Positions 8,336-19,502 of a stretch of DNA of 50,569 nucleotides are shown here, piece by piece. This DNA comes from an uncultured Collinsella sp. GTDB taxonomy: Bacteria; Actinomycetota; Coriobacteriia; Coriobacteriales; Coriobacteriaceae. Made by a program: the position numbers and the translations under genes. How positions within the stretch are numbered: the stretch's first letter is position 1; the number at the start of each line of letters is the position of its first letter. Location: contig UQZM01000010.1 of the NCBI GenBank assembly GCA_900545615.1, positions 1-50,569 on the forward strand, written 5' to 3'. The notes beneath the pieces are model-generated. The model searched no databases. It saw only the letters and a list, made by a program, of their open reading frames with translations, and had not been told where the DNA came from.

Positions 8336-9112
8336 ATGGATGCCCAATTAACGATAGTCGACGTAACCGGATCGACCAACGATGACCTGCTCGAAGCAGG
8401 AAAACAAGGAGCGCCGCACGGCACAGGACTTGCCGCCCGGGCTCAGACAGCAGGACGCGGCCGGCGCGGCCACAAGTGGGATTCAACCGCCGGCAACCTA
8501 TTGCTTTCGATTGTCCTGCGTCCATGCGTTAATCCTGCAAAGTACTCTGGTCTTGCCGCCGTCAGCGGCCTAGCGGTGCTCGAGGCGCTCGAAAAGCAGG
8601 GTCTTGCAAACGAGATCGGCCTCAAATGGCCCAACGACCTCGTCGCGCGAGGGCGCAAGCTCGGCGGCATTCTGGTCGAGGCGGCTCGTGACAGTGAGGG
8701 CAAGCCCTTCGCCGTCTGCGGCATTGGCGTCAACGTAAACTACACGCCCCAAGAGGTACCCGATGGCGGCCTGGCGGCAATTGGCCTCTCGGACCTCAAC
8801 GAGAGCGTTCCCACCGTCAACATGCTCCTCGATGAGGTCTATCACGAAGTTATAGACGCTGTAGATGCGTGGGCAGAGCACCTCAACGCCATGGAAGAAG
8901 ACGCCGGACCGCTCGCGCCCGTCCACGGCGAATACATCGGTCATCTCAATTGGATTGGGGATCACGTTATCGCCCGTTCCCCCGCTGGGGACGAGCTGGC
9001 GCGAGGCATCTTTAAAACCGTCGATGACTTTGGTCGCGCGTGCATCGAGACCGAAGACGACTTGCGATCCTTCCATTTTGAGGAGGCATCGCTGCGCCCC
9101 TTGAGCGAATAG
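8336..9112 (+). CDS. birA: Biotin-[acetyl-CoA carboxylase] ligase, monofunctional
   Basis: Makes biotinyl-AMP and attaches biotin to the AccB lysine. The 258-residue protein contains the ligase motifs TGSTNDDL, GRGRRGHKW (biotin/ATP loop), KWPND and GGILVE, followed by a small C-terminal SH3-like domain. There is no room for the N-terminal winged helix of E. coli BirA, so it is a class I, non-regulatory ligase. ATG 8336 follows AAGGAGGT at 10 bases. It is transcribed divergently from the fab/acc operon that encodes its substrate, which supports co-control through the shared region. Confidence 0.93.
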   Translation: MDAQLTIVDVTGSTNDDLLEAGKQGAPHGTGLAARAQTAGRGRRGHKWDSTAGNLLLSIVLRPCVNPAKYSGLAAVSGLAVLEALEKQGLANEIGLKWPNDLVARGRKLGGILVEAARDSEGKPFAVCGIGVNVNYTPQEVPDGGLAAIGLSDLNESVPTVNMLLDEVYHEVIDAVDAWAEHLNAMEEDAGPLAPVHGEYIGHLNWIGDHVIARSPAGDELARGIFKTVDDFGRACIETEDDLRSFHFEEASLRPLSE

Positions 9113-9169
9113 GGAGCCGCAGCCACCCGCTCGGCAGCATTACCCAGCAGTCCAAACCCGTCATGCAAA

Positions 9170-9207
9170 ACAAAAGAGCCCCGCTACCGTAATGGCAGCG
9201 GGGCTCT
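9170..9207 (-). terminator. Intrinsic terminator after rpsJ
   Basis: Perfect 11-bp stem, AGAGCCCCGCT (9175-9185) with AGCGGGGCTCT (9197-9207). Read on the minus strand it is followed by CTTTTGTTTTG. It ends the str operon and may also stop birA readthrough from the other side. Confidence 0.85.
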
Positions 9208-9228
9208 GTAAGCTATGAGCGGTATCGC

Positions 9229-9537
9229 TTAGAGCTTGATGTCGATGTCGACGCCAGCGGGGAGGTCGAGACGCATGAGCGAATCAACGGTGCCCGAGGT
9301 GGGGTCGAGGATGTCGATGAGGCGCTTGTGGGTGCGCATCTCGAACTGCTCACGGGAGTCCTTGTTCACGTGCGGCGAGCGGATAACCGTGTACAGGTTG
9401 CGCTCGGTGGGCAGGGGGACAGGACCGGAAACGCGAGCGCCGGTCTTCTGAGCGGTCTCGACGATGAGCTTCGCGGACTGATCGACGACCTCGTGATCAT
9501 AGCCCTTGAGGCGAATGCGGATCTTCTGGGTAGCCAA
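9229..9537 (-). CDS. rpsJ: 30S ribosomal protein S10
   Basis: S10/NusE of the small subunit head, also a partner of NusB/NusG in transcription. 102 residues, full length, with the conserved loop region TGARVSGPVPLPT and RSPHVNKDSREQFEMRTHKR. It closes the str operon 60 bases after fusA and is followed by a strong terminator. In many bacteria S10 heads the S10-spc operon, or follows tuf. Here tuf is absent between fusA and rpsJ, and no rplC follows. Confidence 0.98.
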   Translation of the reverse strand: MATQKIRIRLKGYDHEVVDQSAKLIVETAQKTGARVSGPVPLPTERNLYTVIRSPHVNKDSREQFEMRTHKRLIDILDPTSGTVDSLMRLDLPAGVDIDIKL

Positions 9538-9597
9538 CTTAAACCTCCAAAGAGTGCGAGAGACGTTCTCGCGGATTACGTAACAGGGAGCTCGAAC

Positions 9598-11697
9598 TTA
9601 GGCGTTCTTGCTCATGACCTCGTCCACGATGGACTTGGGCGCGGGCTCATAAGAGTCGAACTGCATCGTGTAGGATGCACGGCCCTGGGTCTGGGAGCGA
9701 AGGTCGGTAGCGTAACCGAACATCTCGCCCAGCGGCACCTTGGCACGGATGAGCTTGCTGTTCTTGCGATCCTCCATGCCCTCGATCTTGCCGCGGCGAC
9801 CGGAGAGGTTGCCCATAACGTCGCCCATGTACTGCTCGGGAGTCTCGACCTCGACAGCCATGATCGGCTCGAGCAGCTGCGGGTCGGACTTCTTGAGGGC
9901 GTCCTTGATAGCCATGGAACCGGCGATCTTGAAGGCGGCCTCGGAGGAGTCGACCTCGTGGTAAGAGCCGTCGAACAGGGTGACCTTGACGTCGAGGACC
10001 GGGAAGCCGGCGATAACACCGGTGTTCAGGGCCTCCTGGATGCCCTTGTCGATGGACGGGATGTACTCCTTGGGCACGACGCCGCCGACGATAGCGTTGA
10101 CGAACTCGTAGCCGAAGCCCTCCTCCATCTTCTCGAGCTTGATGACGGCGTGGCCGTACTGACCGCGACCGCCGGACTGACGGACGAACTTGCCCTCAGC
10201 CTTCTCGACGTCGTGACCAGCGGTCTCGCGGTAGGCAACCTGGGGCTTACCAACGTTAGCGTCAACCTTGAACTCGCGGAGCAGACGGTCGACGATGATC
10301 TCGAGGTGCAGCTCGCCCATGCCGGCGATGATGGTCTGGCCGGTCTCGTGGTTGGTGGACACCTGGAAGGTCGGGTCCTCCTCGGCGAGCTTGGTCAGAG
10401 CCAGGGACATCTTGTCCTGCTCGGCCTTAGTCTTGGGCTCGATGGCAACGTCGATAACGGGCTTAGCGAACTCGATCTTCTCGAGGACGATCTCCTTGCC
10501 CTCGGCGCACAGGGTGTCACCGGTGGTGGAGTTCTTGAAGCCGACGCAAGCGACGATGTCGCCGGCAGCGGCGTCGTCACGGTCGATACGCTCGGCGGCG
10601 TTCATCTCGAGGATGCGGCCGAGGCGCTCGCGCTGACCGTTGGAAGCGTTGACAACGTAGGAGCCGGACTCGGCGCGGCCGGAGTAAACGCGGACATAGG
10701 TAAGCTTACCGACGAACGGGTCGGTCATGATCTTGAAGACCAGGCCGGAGAAGGGCTCGTCGAAGGAAGGATGACGCTCGATCTCCTCGCCGGTGTCCGG
10801 ATCGGTACCGGTGACGGCCTCGACGTCGAGCGGGCTGGGCAGGTAGTCGACGACAGCGTCGAGCAGCTCCTGAACGCCCTTGTTCTTGTAGGCGGAGCCC
10901 ACGAAGACGAGGTTGAGCTCGTTGGCCAGAACGCCCTTGCGCAGAGCAGCCTTGAGCTCCTCGACGGTGAAGTCCTCCTCCATGAGGATCTTCTCCATGA
11001 GCTCGTCGTCAAAGCTGGCAGCAGCGTCGAGAAGCTCCTCGCGCTTGGTGGCAGCGATGTCGGCGAACTCAGCCGGGATCTCGTCCATCGGCTCGGGGTA
11101 GGTCATGCCCTTGTCGTCGGCCTTGAAGTCCCATGCGGTCATGGTGACGAGGTCGATGACGCCCCAGAAGTTGTCCTCGGCGCCCATCGGGACCTGAGCG
11201 GCCACGGCGTTAGCGTCGAGACGATCCTTCATGGTCTCGATAGCGTTGAAGAAGTCAGCGCCCACGCGGTCATACTTGTTGATGAAGGCGATACGGGGGA
11301 CGTTGAAGGTAGAAGCCTGACGCCAAACGGTCTCAGACTGGGGCTGAACGCCGGCAACGGCGTCGAAGACGGCGACAGCGCCATCGAGGACGCGCAGGCA
11401 GCGCTCGACCTCGGCGGTGAAGTCAACGTGGCCCGGGGTGTCGATGATCTGGATGCGGTAGTCCTTACCGTCCTTGTTCCAGAAGCACGTGGTAGCAGCG
11501 GAGGTAATGGTTACGCCGCGCTCCTGCTCCTGAACCATCCAGTCCATGGTGGCAGCGCCCTCATGGACCTCACCGATCTTGTGGGTCTTACCGGTGTAGT
11601 AAAGAATACGCTCGGTCGTGGTGGTCTTACCGGCATCGATGTGGGCCATGATGCCGATGTTACGGGTATCGGAAAGCTTGTACTTAGGCTTAGCCAT
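9598..11697 (-). CDS. fusA: Translation elongation factor G
   Basis: GTPase that drives translocation of tRNA and mRNA on the ribosome. 699 residues, full length. GTPase motifs: HIDAGKTTTTER (P-loop), RGVTITSAATT (switch I), DTPGHVDF (switch II) and G4 at 140-143. G4 reads NKYD, where most EF-G proteins have NKMD; this is a conservative-position oddity rather than a broken site. Domains II-V follow, with the domain IV segment GGRGQYGHAVIKLEP-like. Lies 20 bases after rpsG. Confidence 0.98.
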   Translation of the reverse strand: MAKPKYKLSDTRNIGIMAHIDAGKTTTTERILYYTGKTHKIGEVHEGAATMDWMVQEQERGVTITSAATTCFWNKDGKDYRIQIIDTPGHVDFTAEVERCLRVLDGAVAVFDAVAGVQPQSETVWRQASTFNVPRIAFINKYDRVGADFFNAIETMKDRLDANAVAAQVPMGAEDNFWGVIDLVTMTAWDFKADDKGMTYPEPMDEIPAEFADIAATKREELLDAAASFDDELMEKILMEEDFTVEELKAALRKGVLANELNLVFVGSAYKNKGVQELLDAVVDYLPSPLDVEAVTGTDPDTGEEIERHPSFDEPFSGLVFKIMTDPFVGKLTYVRVYSGRAESGSYVVNASNGQRERLGRILEMNAAERIDRDDAAAGDIVACVGFKNSTTGDTLCAEGKEIVLEKIEFAKPVIDVAIEPKTKAEQDKMSLALTKLAEEDPTFQVSTNHETGQTIIAGMGELHLEIIVDRLLREFKVDANVGKPQVAYRETAGHDVEKAEGKFVRQSGGRGQYGHAVIKLEKMEEGFGYEFVNAIVGGVVPKEYIPSIDKGIQEALNTGVIAGFPVLDVKVTLFDGSYHEVDSSEAAFKIAGSMAIKDALKKSDPQLLEPIMAVEVETPEQYMGDVMGNLSGRRGKIEGMEDRKNSKLIRAKVPLGEMFGYATDLRSQTQGRASYTMQFDSYEPAPKSIVDEVMSKNA

Positions 11698-11716
11698 GTT
11701 AGTTCCTTACCTTAAC

Positions 11717-12190
11717 TTACCAACGATAGTGAGAGAACGCGCGGTTGGCCTCGGCCATCTTGAAGACGTCCTCACGCTTCTTGACGGAAGCGCCAAGACC
11801 GTTGGAGGCGTCGAGGATCTCGTTAGCGAGACGCTCGGCCATGGTCTTCTCCTTGCGAGCGCGGGAGAAGTTGACGATCCAGCGGATACCCAGAGCGGTG
11901 GAACGACGGGAGTTGACCTCCATCGGGACCTGATAGGTAGCGCCACCGACACGCTTGGGCTTGACCTCGAGCGTGGGCTTGACGTTGTCCATAGCCTTCT
12001 TGAAGGTAGCGAGAGCGTCGCCACCCTCGGACTTCTCGGCAACGATCTCGAAAGCGGTGTAAACGATGCGCTCAGCGGTGGCCTTCTTGCCGTCAAGAAG
12101 GACCTTGTTGATGAGCTGAGTCACCAGGCGGTTGTTGTAAACGGCGTCAGGCTGAACCTCACGACGATTAGCTGCTGCACGACGCGGCAT
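11717..12190 (-). CDS. rpsG: 30S ribosomal protein S7
   Basis: Primary 16S-binding protein of the small subunit head and, in well-studied bacteria, the translational repressor of the str operon. 157 residues, full length, starting MPRRAAANRREVQPD and ending RAFSHYRW as usual for the family. It follows rpsL after 73 bases. The E. coli-type S7 repressor site between rpsL and rpsG was not recognised by eye. Confidence 0.98.
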   Translation of the reverse strand: MPRRAAANRREVQPDAVYNNRLVTQLINKVLLDGKKATAERIVYTAFEIVAEKSEGGDALATFKKAMDNVKPTLEVKPKRVGGATYQVPMEVNSRRSTALGIRWIVNFSRARKEKTMAERLANEILDASNGLGASVKKREDVFKMAEANRAFSHYRW

Positions 12191-12263
12191 GTGAAATCTC
12201 CTTAAGTGTCTACCGTGCGGCGCTTAGGCGGCACACGGCGAAAGTATCAAAACGTTATCTGGC

Positions 12264-12641
12264 TTATTTGGCCTTGGGGCGCTTAGCACCGTACTTGGAA
12301 CGGGCCTGCATACGGTTCTGGACCGGAGCAGCGTCGTAGGCGCCACGGATGACGTGATAACGGACACCAGGGAGGTCACGGACACGACCGCCGCGGACGA
12401 GCACGATGGAGTGCTCCTGCAGGTTGTGGCCCTCACCCGGGATGTAGGCGGTAACTTCGATGCCGTTGACGAGGCGAACACGGGCAACCTTACGAAGAGC
12501 CGAGTTCGGCTTCTTGGGGCTCGTGGTGAAGACGCGGGTGCACACGCCGCGCTTCTGGGAGTTGTGCTGCAGAGCAGCGTTCTTGGACTTCTTGGGCACG
12601 GAACGACGGCCCTGGCGAACCAGCTGGTTAATAGTAGGCAA
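12264..12641 (-). CDS. rpsL: 30S ribosomal protein S12
   Basis: Decoding-centre protein. 125 residues, full length, including TTSPKKPNSALRKV with Lys43 intact. Position 88, in GGRVRDLPGVRYH, is Arg (codon CGT, 12378-12380), where E. coli and M. tuberculosis have Lys; K88R is a known streptomycin-resistance change in those species. Here it is probably the natural residue, since no other sign of drug selection is visible. First gene of the str operon, with a promoter at 12735-12763. Confidence 0.98.
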   Translation of the reverse strand: MPTINQLVRQGRRSVPKKSKNAALQHNSQKRGVCTRVFTTSPKKPNSALRKVARVRLVNGIEVTAYIPGEGHNLQEHSIVLVRGGRVRDLPGVRYHVIRGAYDAAPVQNRMQARSKYGAKRPKAK

Positions 12642-12734
12642 AGCGTACTCCTTCTCGAATGATTCCAGCTTTCTGTAAAGTGCAACGGCTTGAATCGAGG
12701 GGTCAGCATCCCCCTACGAAACACGCAGTTCGAT

Positions 12735-12763
12735 AGGATACGTGGCGTTAGCTGTGCCGTCAA
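12735..12763 (-). promoter_or_regulatory. Predicted sigma-70-type promoter of the str operon
   Basis: On the minus strand, TTGACG (12763-12758), a 17-base spacer and TATCCT (12740-12735), about 100 bases upstream of the rpsL start. Found by eye; matches the housekeeping consensus 5/6 and 4/6. Confidence 0.55.
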
Positions 12764-12846
12764 CAGACCACGCCGCCGGGCGTATCCCAAAATGAGCACA
12801 TTTCCGCAAAGCCTACACAAAAGGGATCCCCTCCTGTGCGCGGGGG

Positions 12847-12987
12847 CGGATTCCCGGCCCGGGCGGCCCAGGTTTTAAGTTTGCTGCTCTACAGTCCTGC
12901 GCAAGACGGAAAGCACATTAAGTGCTTTCCTTTGCGTGCGGAACTCGCGGCAAACTTAAAACCTGGGCCGCCCGGGCTGGGAATCCG
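12847..12987. repeat. 141-bp inverted-repeat element with 38-bp arms (MITE-like)
   Basis: Arms 12847-12884 and 12950-12987 are reverse complements with one mismatch. They include the GC-rich core CCCGGGCGGCCCAGG and AT-rich inner ends TTTTAAGTTTGC. The 65-base centre contains a second hairpin, GGAAAGCAC...GTGCTTTCC (about 12907-12930). No target-site duplication is obvious. It lies in the 524-bp gap between rpsL and the anti-sigma gene, upstream of the str promoter. It could be a miniature transposable element or a large structured hairpin. Confidence 0.7.
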
Positions 12988-13010
12988 ACGTGCTCGTTGG
13001 GGCAACGTTC

Positions 13011-13052
13011 CCTGCCAAAAAGGGACAGGTTAATTTTGGTCGGTTTTATCTG
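13011..13052 (+). repeat. Dispersed 42-bp repeat, copy A
   Basis: Begins CCTGCCAAAAAGGGACAGG and ends GGTTTTATCTG. It differs from copy B (41438-41479) at 3 of 42 positions and is inverted relative to copy C (14801-14838). In the best-preserved copy the ends CCTGCCAAAA and TTTTGGCAGG pair, giving a hairpin flanked by T-runs on both strands. Confidence 0.75.
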
Positions 13053-13130
13053 GGGAAATGTCGCACTCCAGCGGTAATCTGTTCTCATCTGTCGCATGGA
13101 AATCGGCGGCGTTTCCATTTAACGCAAAAT

Positions 13131-13159
13131 GGGCCGCTTCCCCTAGTAGGAAACGGCCC
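13131..13159 (-). terminator. Terminator after the anti-sigma gene
   Basis: Stem GGGCCGcTTCC (13131-13141) with GGAAaCGGCCC (13149-13159), one mismatch. On the minus strand it is followed by ATTTTGCG. It starts 6 bases past the stop of the gene at 13166. Confidence 0.7.
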
Positions 13160-13165
13160 CAAATC

Positions 13166-14242
13166 TTACGAATAGACGATGGTAAAGGGCTCTTTCGTTT
13201 CGGTCTCCCCTGTTGATGTATACCTCACAATTTCAAGGGTTACCGAGACAACTTGATCGACATCAATCAACTTCGTTGGCACCCAGATGTTCTCTCCGCT
13301 ATTGCGCCCATAAGAAAAATATAAGTTGAACACCCCTGCGTCGTCATCTTCGATAATCTGCTCCGATCCATCCTTGTAGCTTACGGTCAGCTTATTATCA
13401 ACTGCTTCATAGCCCAAATCATCGATGTGCGTCTGGATGGAAAACGGGCTAATCTCAAGAGGCGAGTCACCGGAGCGGAGTTCCTTTGTATCGACGTACG
13501 CTCCAATATTGAACTCGGTTGTCGACGCCTCAAACCGCCTCGCACTCTCACCTTCACCCTCGGTCCAGTGGATATTCCAGGTGACAGCATGTTGCAAATC
13601 TCGCTCGCGATCCATAGCGGCAAAGTACATCGTGCCATTAATGACAGTATCGCTTGATGTGTCCTTATCAATTGTGCTGCGCGTGTCAGGCCATTCCTCG
13701 CCGAACTTCATATCGGGCGTGCCGATGCCCTGCTCTTCTTCACCATAGAGAACAAGTTCGCCAATCTCTGCTGCTGGCTTGTAGTAGTTAACTCCATTTG
13801 GATTGGACAACGTAAACGTCACGGCTCCGCAGCCGTTTTGGTCGATTGCCATCTCATGGATATCAAGCGTATAGCCGTTGCCCTCGACGGACAGATTAAC
13901 CTCCTGGACTGCGCCTTCCAGGCTTTGGGGCGCGATGCCATCGCCAAACTCTCTGGTGTAGGTATATTTAGTTCCCGATGAGCCGCCGTTGGTCCAGGTA
14001 ATGGAATCCCCGTTGCCGTGGTTTCCCCAGGCAGAGGCAAAATAGCTGGAATTGACGACGGCGTAGGCGACCCCTCCGGTCGCCAGCACTCCGGCAAGGC
14101 ATCCGATCACGGCAACATACAGAGGCTTCGCGTGACCCTTTCGGCGAAGCGGCTCACCAGCAGCGGCATAAAGAACACGGTCAGCAAGATCGCTATCGGC
14201 TTGGACGGACTCGAAGGCCTGCTTGATTTGATTGGATTTCAC
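13166..14242 (-). CDS. Putative membrane anti-sigma factor (DUF4179-like)
   Basis: 358 residues. A short cytoplasmic N-terminal part (1-40, SDLADRVLYAA...LRRKGHAK) is followed by one membrane helix (about 41-63, AVIGCLAGVLATGGVAYAVV) and a large extracytoplasmic domain rich in acidic and Ser/Thr residues. This layout, and its coupling to an ECF sigma gene, fit a RsgI/DUF4179-type anti-sigma factor that holds the sigma at the membrane until an envelope signal arrives. The function is inferred. The start is GTG 14242, preceded by GAGGAGGG and overlapping the sigma gene by 50 bases. GC content is visibly lower than in the flanking genes, suggesting transfer. Confidence 0.7.
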   Translation of the reverse strand: MKSNQIKQAFESVQADSDLADRVLYAAAGEPLRRKGHAKPLYVAVIGCLAGVLATGGVAYAVVNSSYFASAWGNHGNGDSITWTNGGSSGTKYTYTREFGDGIAPQSLEGAVQEVNLSVEGNGYTLDIHEMAIDQNGCGAVTFTLSNPNGVNYYKPAAEIGELVLYGEEEQGIGTPDMKFGEEWPDTRSTIDKDTSSDTVINGTMYFAAMDRERDLQHAVTWNIHWTEGEGESARRFEASTTEFNIGAYVDTKELRSGDSPLEISPFSIQTHIDDLGYEAVDNKLTVSYKDGSEQIIEDDDAGVFNLYFSYGRNSGENIWVPTKLIDVDQVVSVTLEIVRYTSTGETETKEPFTIVYS

Positions 14243-14711
14243 GGTCGCCCTCCTCTAGGATGAACTTGAGCTTCGATCTGCCGCGAGCCAAACGCGTTCG
14301 AACAGTCGCGGCTGGCACATGCAATAACTCGGCAATCTCTGAGGTCGAAAAGCCCAGATAGTAATAGAGCATGATGGGAACACGGAATCGTTCCGGAAGT
14401 CGCATAACGTCTGACAGGACCGCCTTGGTCTCCTCCTGCGCCGTCGAAAGCGAATCGGCCAGGTTCTCAATATCCTCCACACGCCTCCATGGCTTTCGAA
14501 AGAGAGATTTGCATTCATTGATCGTGACCCGAATAAGCCATCGACGAAGATGTTCCCAGCTTTCAAATTGGGCATCGCTTTTGAGTAACTTCAGAAAGAC
14601 GTCTTGAGCGACATCGTCGGCATCGGCACGATCGCGCAGATACGTCAATGCGATTCGAAACACGACATCCCTGTGATCCTCGACCGCCTGTCTAAATGCT
14701 TGTTCTTCCAT
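14193..14711 (-). CDS. ECF-type RNA polymerase sigma factor
   Basis: 172 residues with region 2 (VFRIALTYLRDRADADDVAQDVFLKL; the DADDVAQDVF core is typical) and region 4 with its helix-turn-helix (YYYLGFSTSEIAELLHVPAATVRTRLARGRSKL). Regions 1 and 3 are absent, as expected for group 4. The start is ATG 14711 with GGGAGGTGAT; upstream in-frame codons lie in the promoter region. The downstream overlapping gene encodes its likely anti-sigma. A SigW-like promoter at 14760-14788 suggests autoregulation. The pair lies between rpoC and rpsL, which are neighbours in many bacteria. Confidence 0.92.
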   Translation of the reverse strand: MEEQAFRQAVEDHRDVVFRIALTYLRDRADADDVAQDVFLKLLKSDAQFESWEHLRRWLIRVTINECKSLFRKPWRRVEDIENLADSLSTAQEETKAVLSDVMRLPERFRVPIMLYYYLGFSTSEIAELLHVPAATVRTRLARGRSKLKFILEEGDREIQSNQAGLRVRPSR

Positions 14712-14759
14712 AATCACCTCCCGGTGATGCTGATGTTTCTTGCTGAGGCCCTCACCATA

Positions 14760-14788
14760 GATACGCTTTGACCGAACGAAATGTTTCA
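14760..14788 (-). promoter_or_regulatory. Predicted ECF-type promoter of the sigma operon
   Basis: On the minus strand, TGAAAC (14788-14783), a 17-base spacer and CGTATC (14765-14760). This matches the B. subtilis SigW-class pattern TGAAAC-N16/17-CGTA. It is placed about 50 bases before the sigma start codon, as expected for a sigma factor that transcribes its own operon. Confidence 0.6.
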
Positions 14789-14800
14789 AATTCAAGCAGG

Positions 14801-14838
14801 AAAACCTACCAAAATAAACCTGTCCCTTATTGGCAAGG
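14801..14838 (-). repeat. Dispersed 40-bp repeat, copy C (inverted)
   Basis: Reverse complement of the repeat at 13011-13052 and 41438-41479 with a few substitutions; it shares the core AGGGACAGGTTTATTTTGG. With copy A it brackets the sigma/anti-sigma pair in inverted orientation. Confidence 0.7.
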
Positions 14839-14905
14839 GATCAACGGAACGCAACAGGTTGAGCATACGCAAGCGAGCGGCCCCCAGAGCGTACAAGGTG
14901 GCATG

Positions 14906-14948
14906 AAAAAGGCAGGGCATTGACCTTTTGGTCATGCCCTGCCTTTTG
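14906..14948 (-). terminator. Strong terminator downstream of rpoC, with outer inverted arms
   Basis: An AAAAGGCAGGGCA-type stem with one bulge closes on a 4-base loop and has T-runs on both strands, so it may work in both directions. It is enclosed by a further 14-bp perfect inverted repeat, GCGGCCCCCAGAGC (14877-14890) with its complement at 14963-14976. Ends the rpoBC operon. Confidence 0.85.
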
Positions 14949-14992
14949 AATGACAGATTGTAGCTCTGGGGGCCGCGCAGCGACGGAGGTCG

Positions 14993-15014
14993 CCGCCGTT
15001 CGTTAGAACGGCGG
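14993..15014 (-). terminator. Hairpin directly after the rpoC stop
   Basis: Perfect 9-bp stem CCGCCGTTC (14993-15001) and GAACGGCGG (15006-15014) with a 4-base loop, 6 bases after the rpoC stop. There is no T-run, so it may protect the 3' end or help the terminator further downstream. Confidence 0.5.
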
Positions 15015-15020
15015 AACTAG

Positions 15021-19502
<4,482 letters not shown>

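Noticed and set aside
9328..11715. 795-codon open frame opposite fusA
   Set aside because: Antisense shadow of EF-G with no recognisable motifs and no ribosome site.
12990..13130. Small protein gene between the inverted-repeat element and the anti-sigma terminator
   Set aside because: Short frames here coincide with repeat copy A and lack ribosome sites and recognisable sequence.
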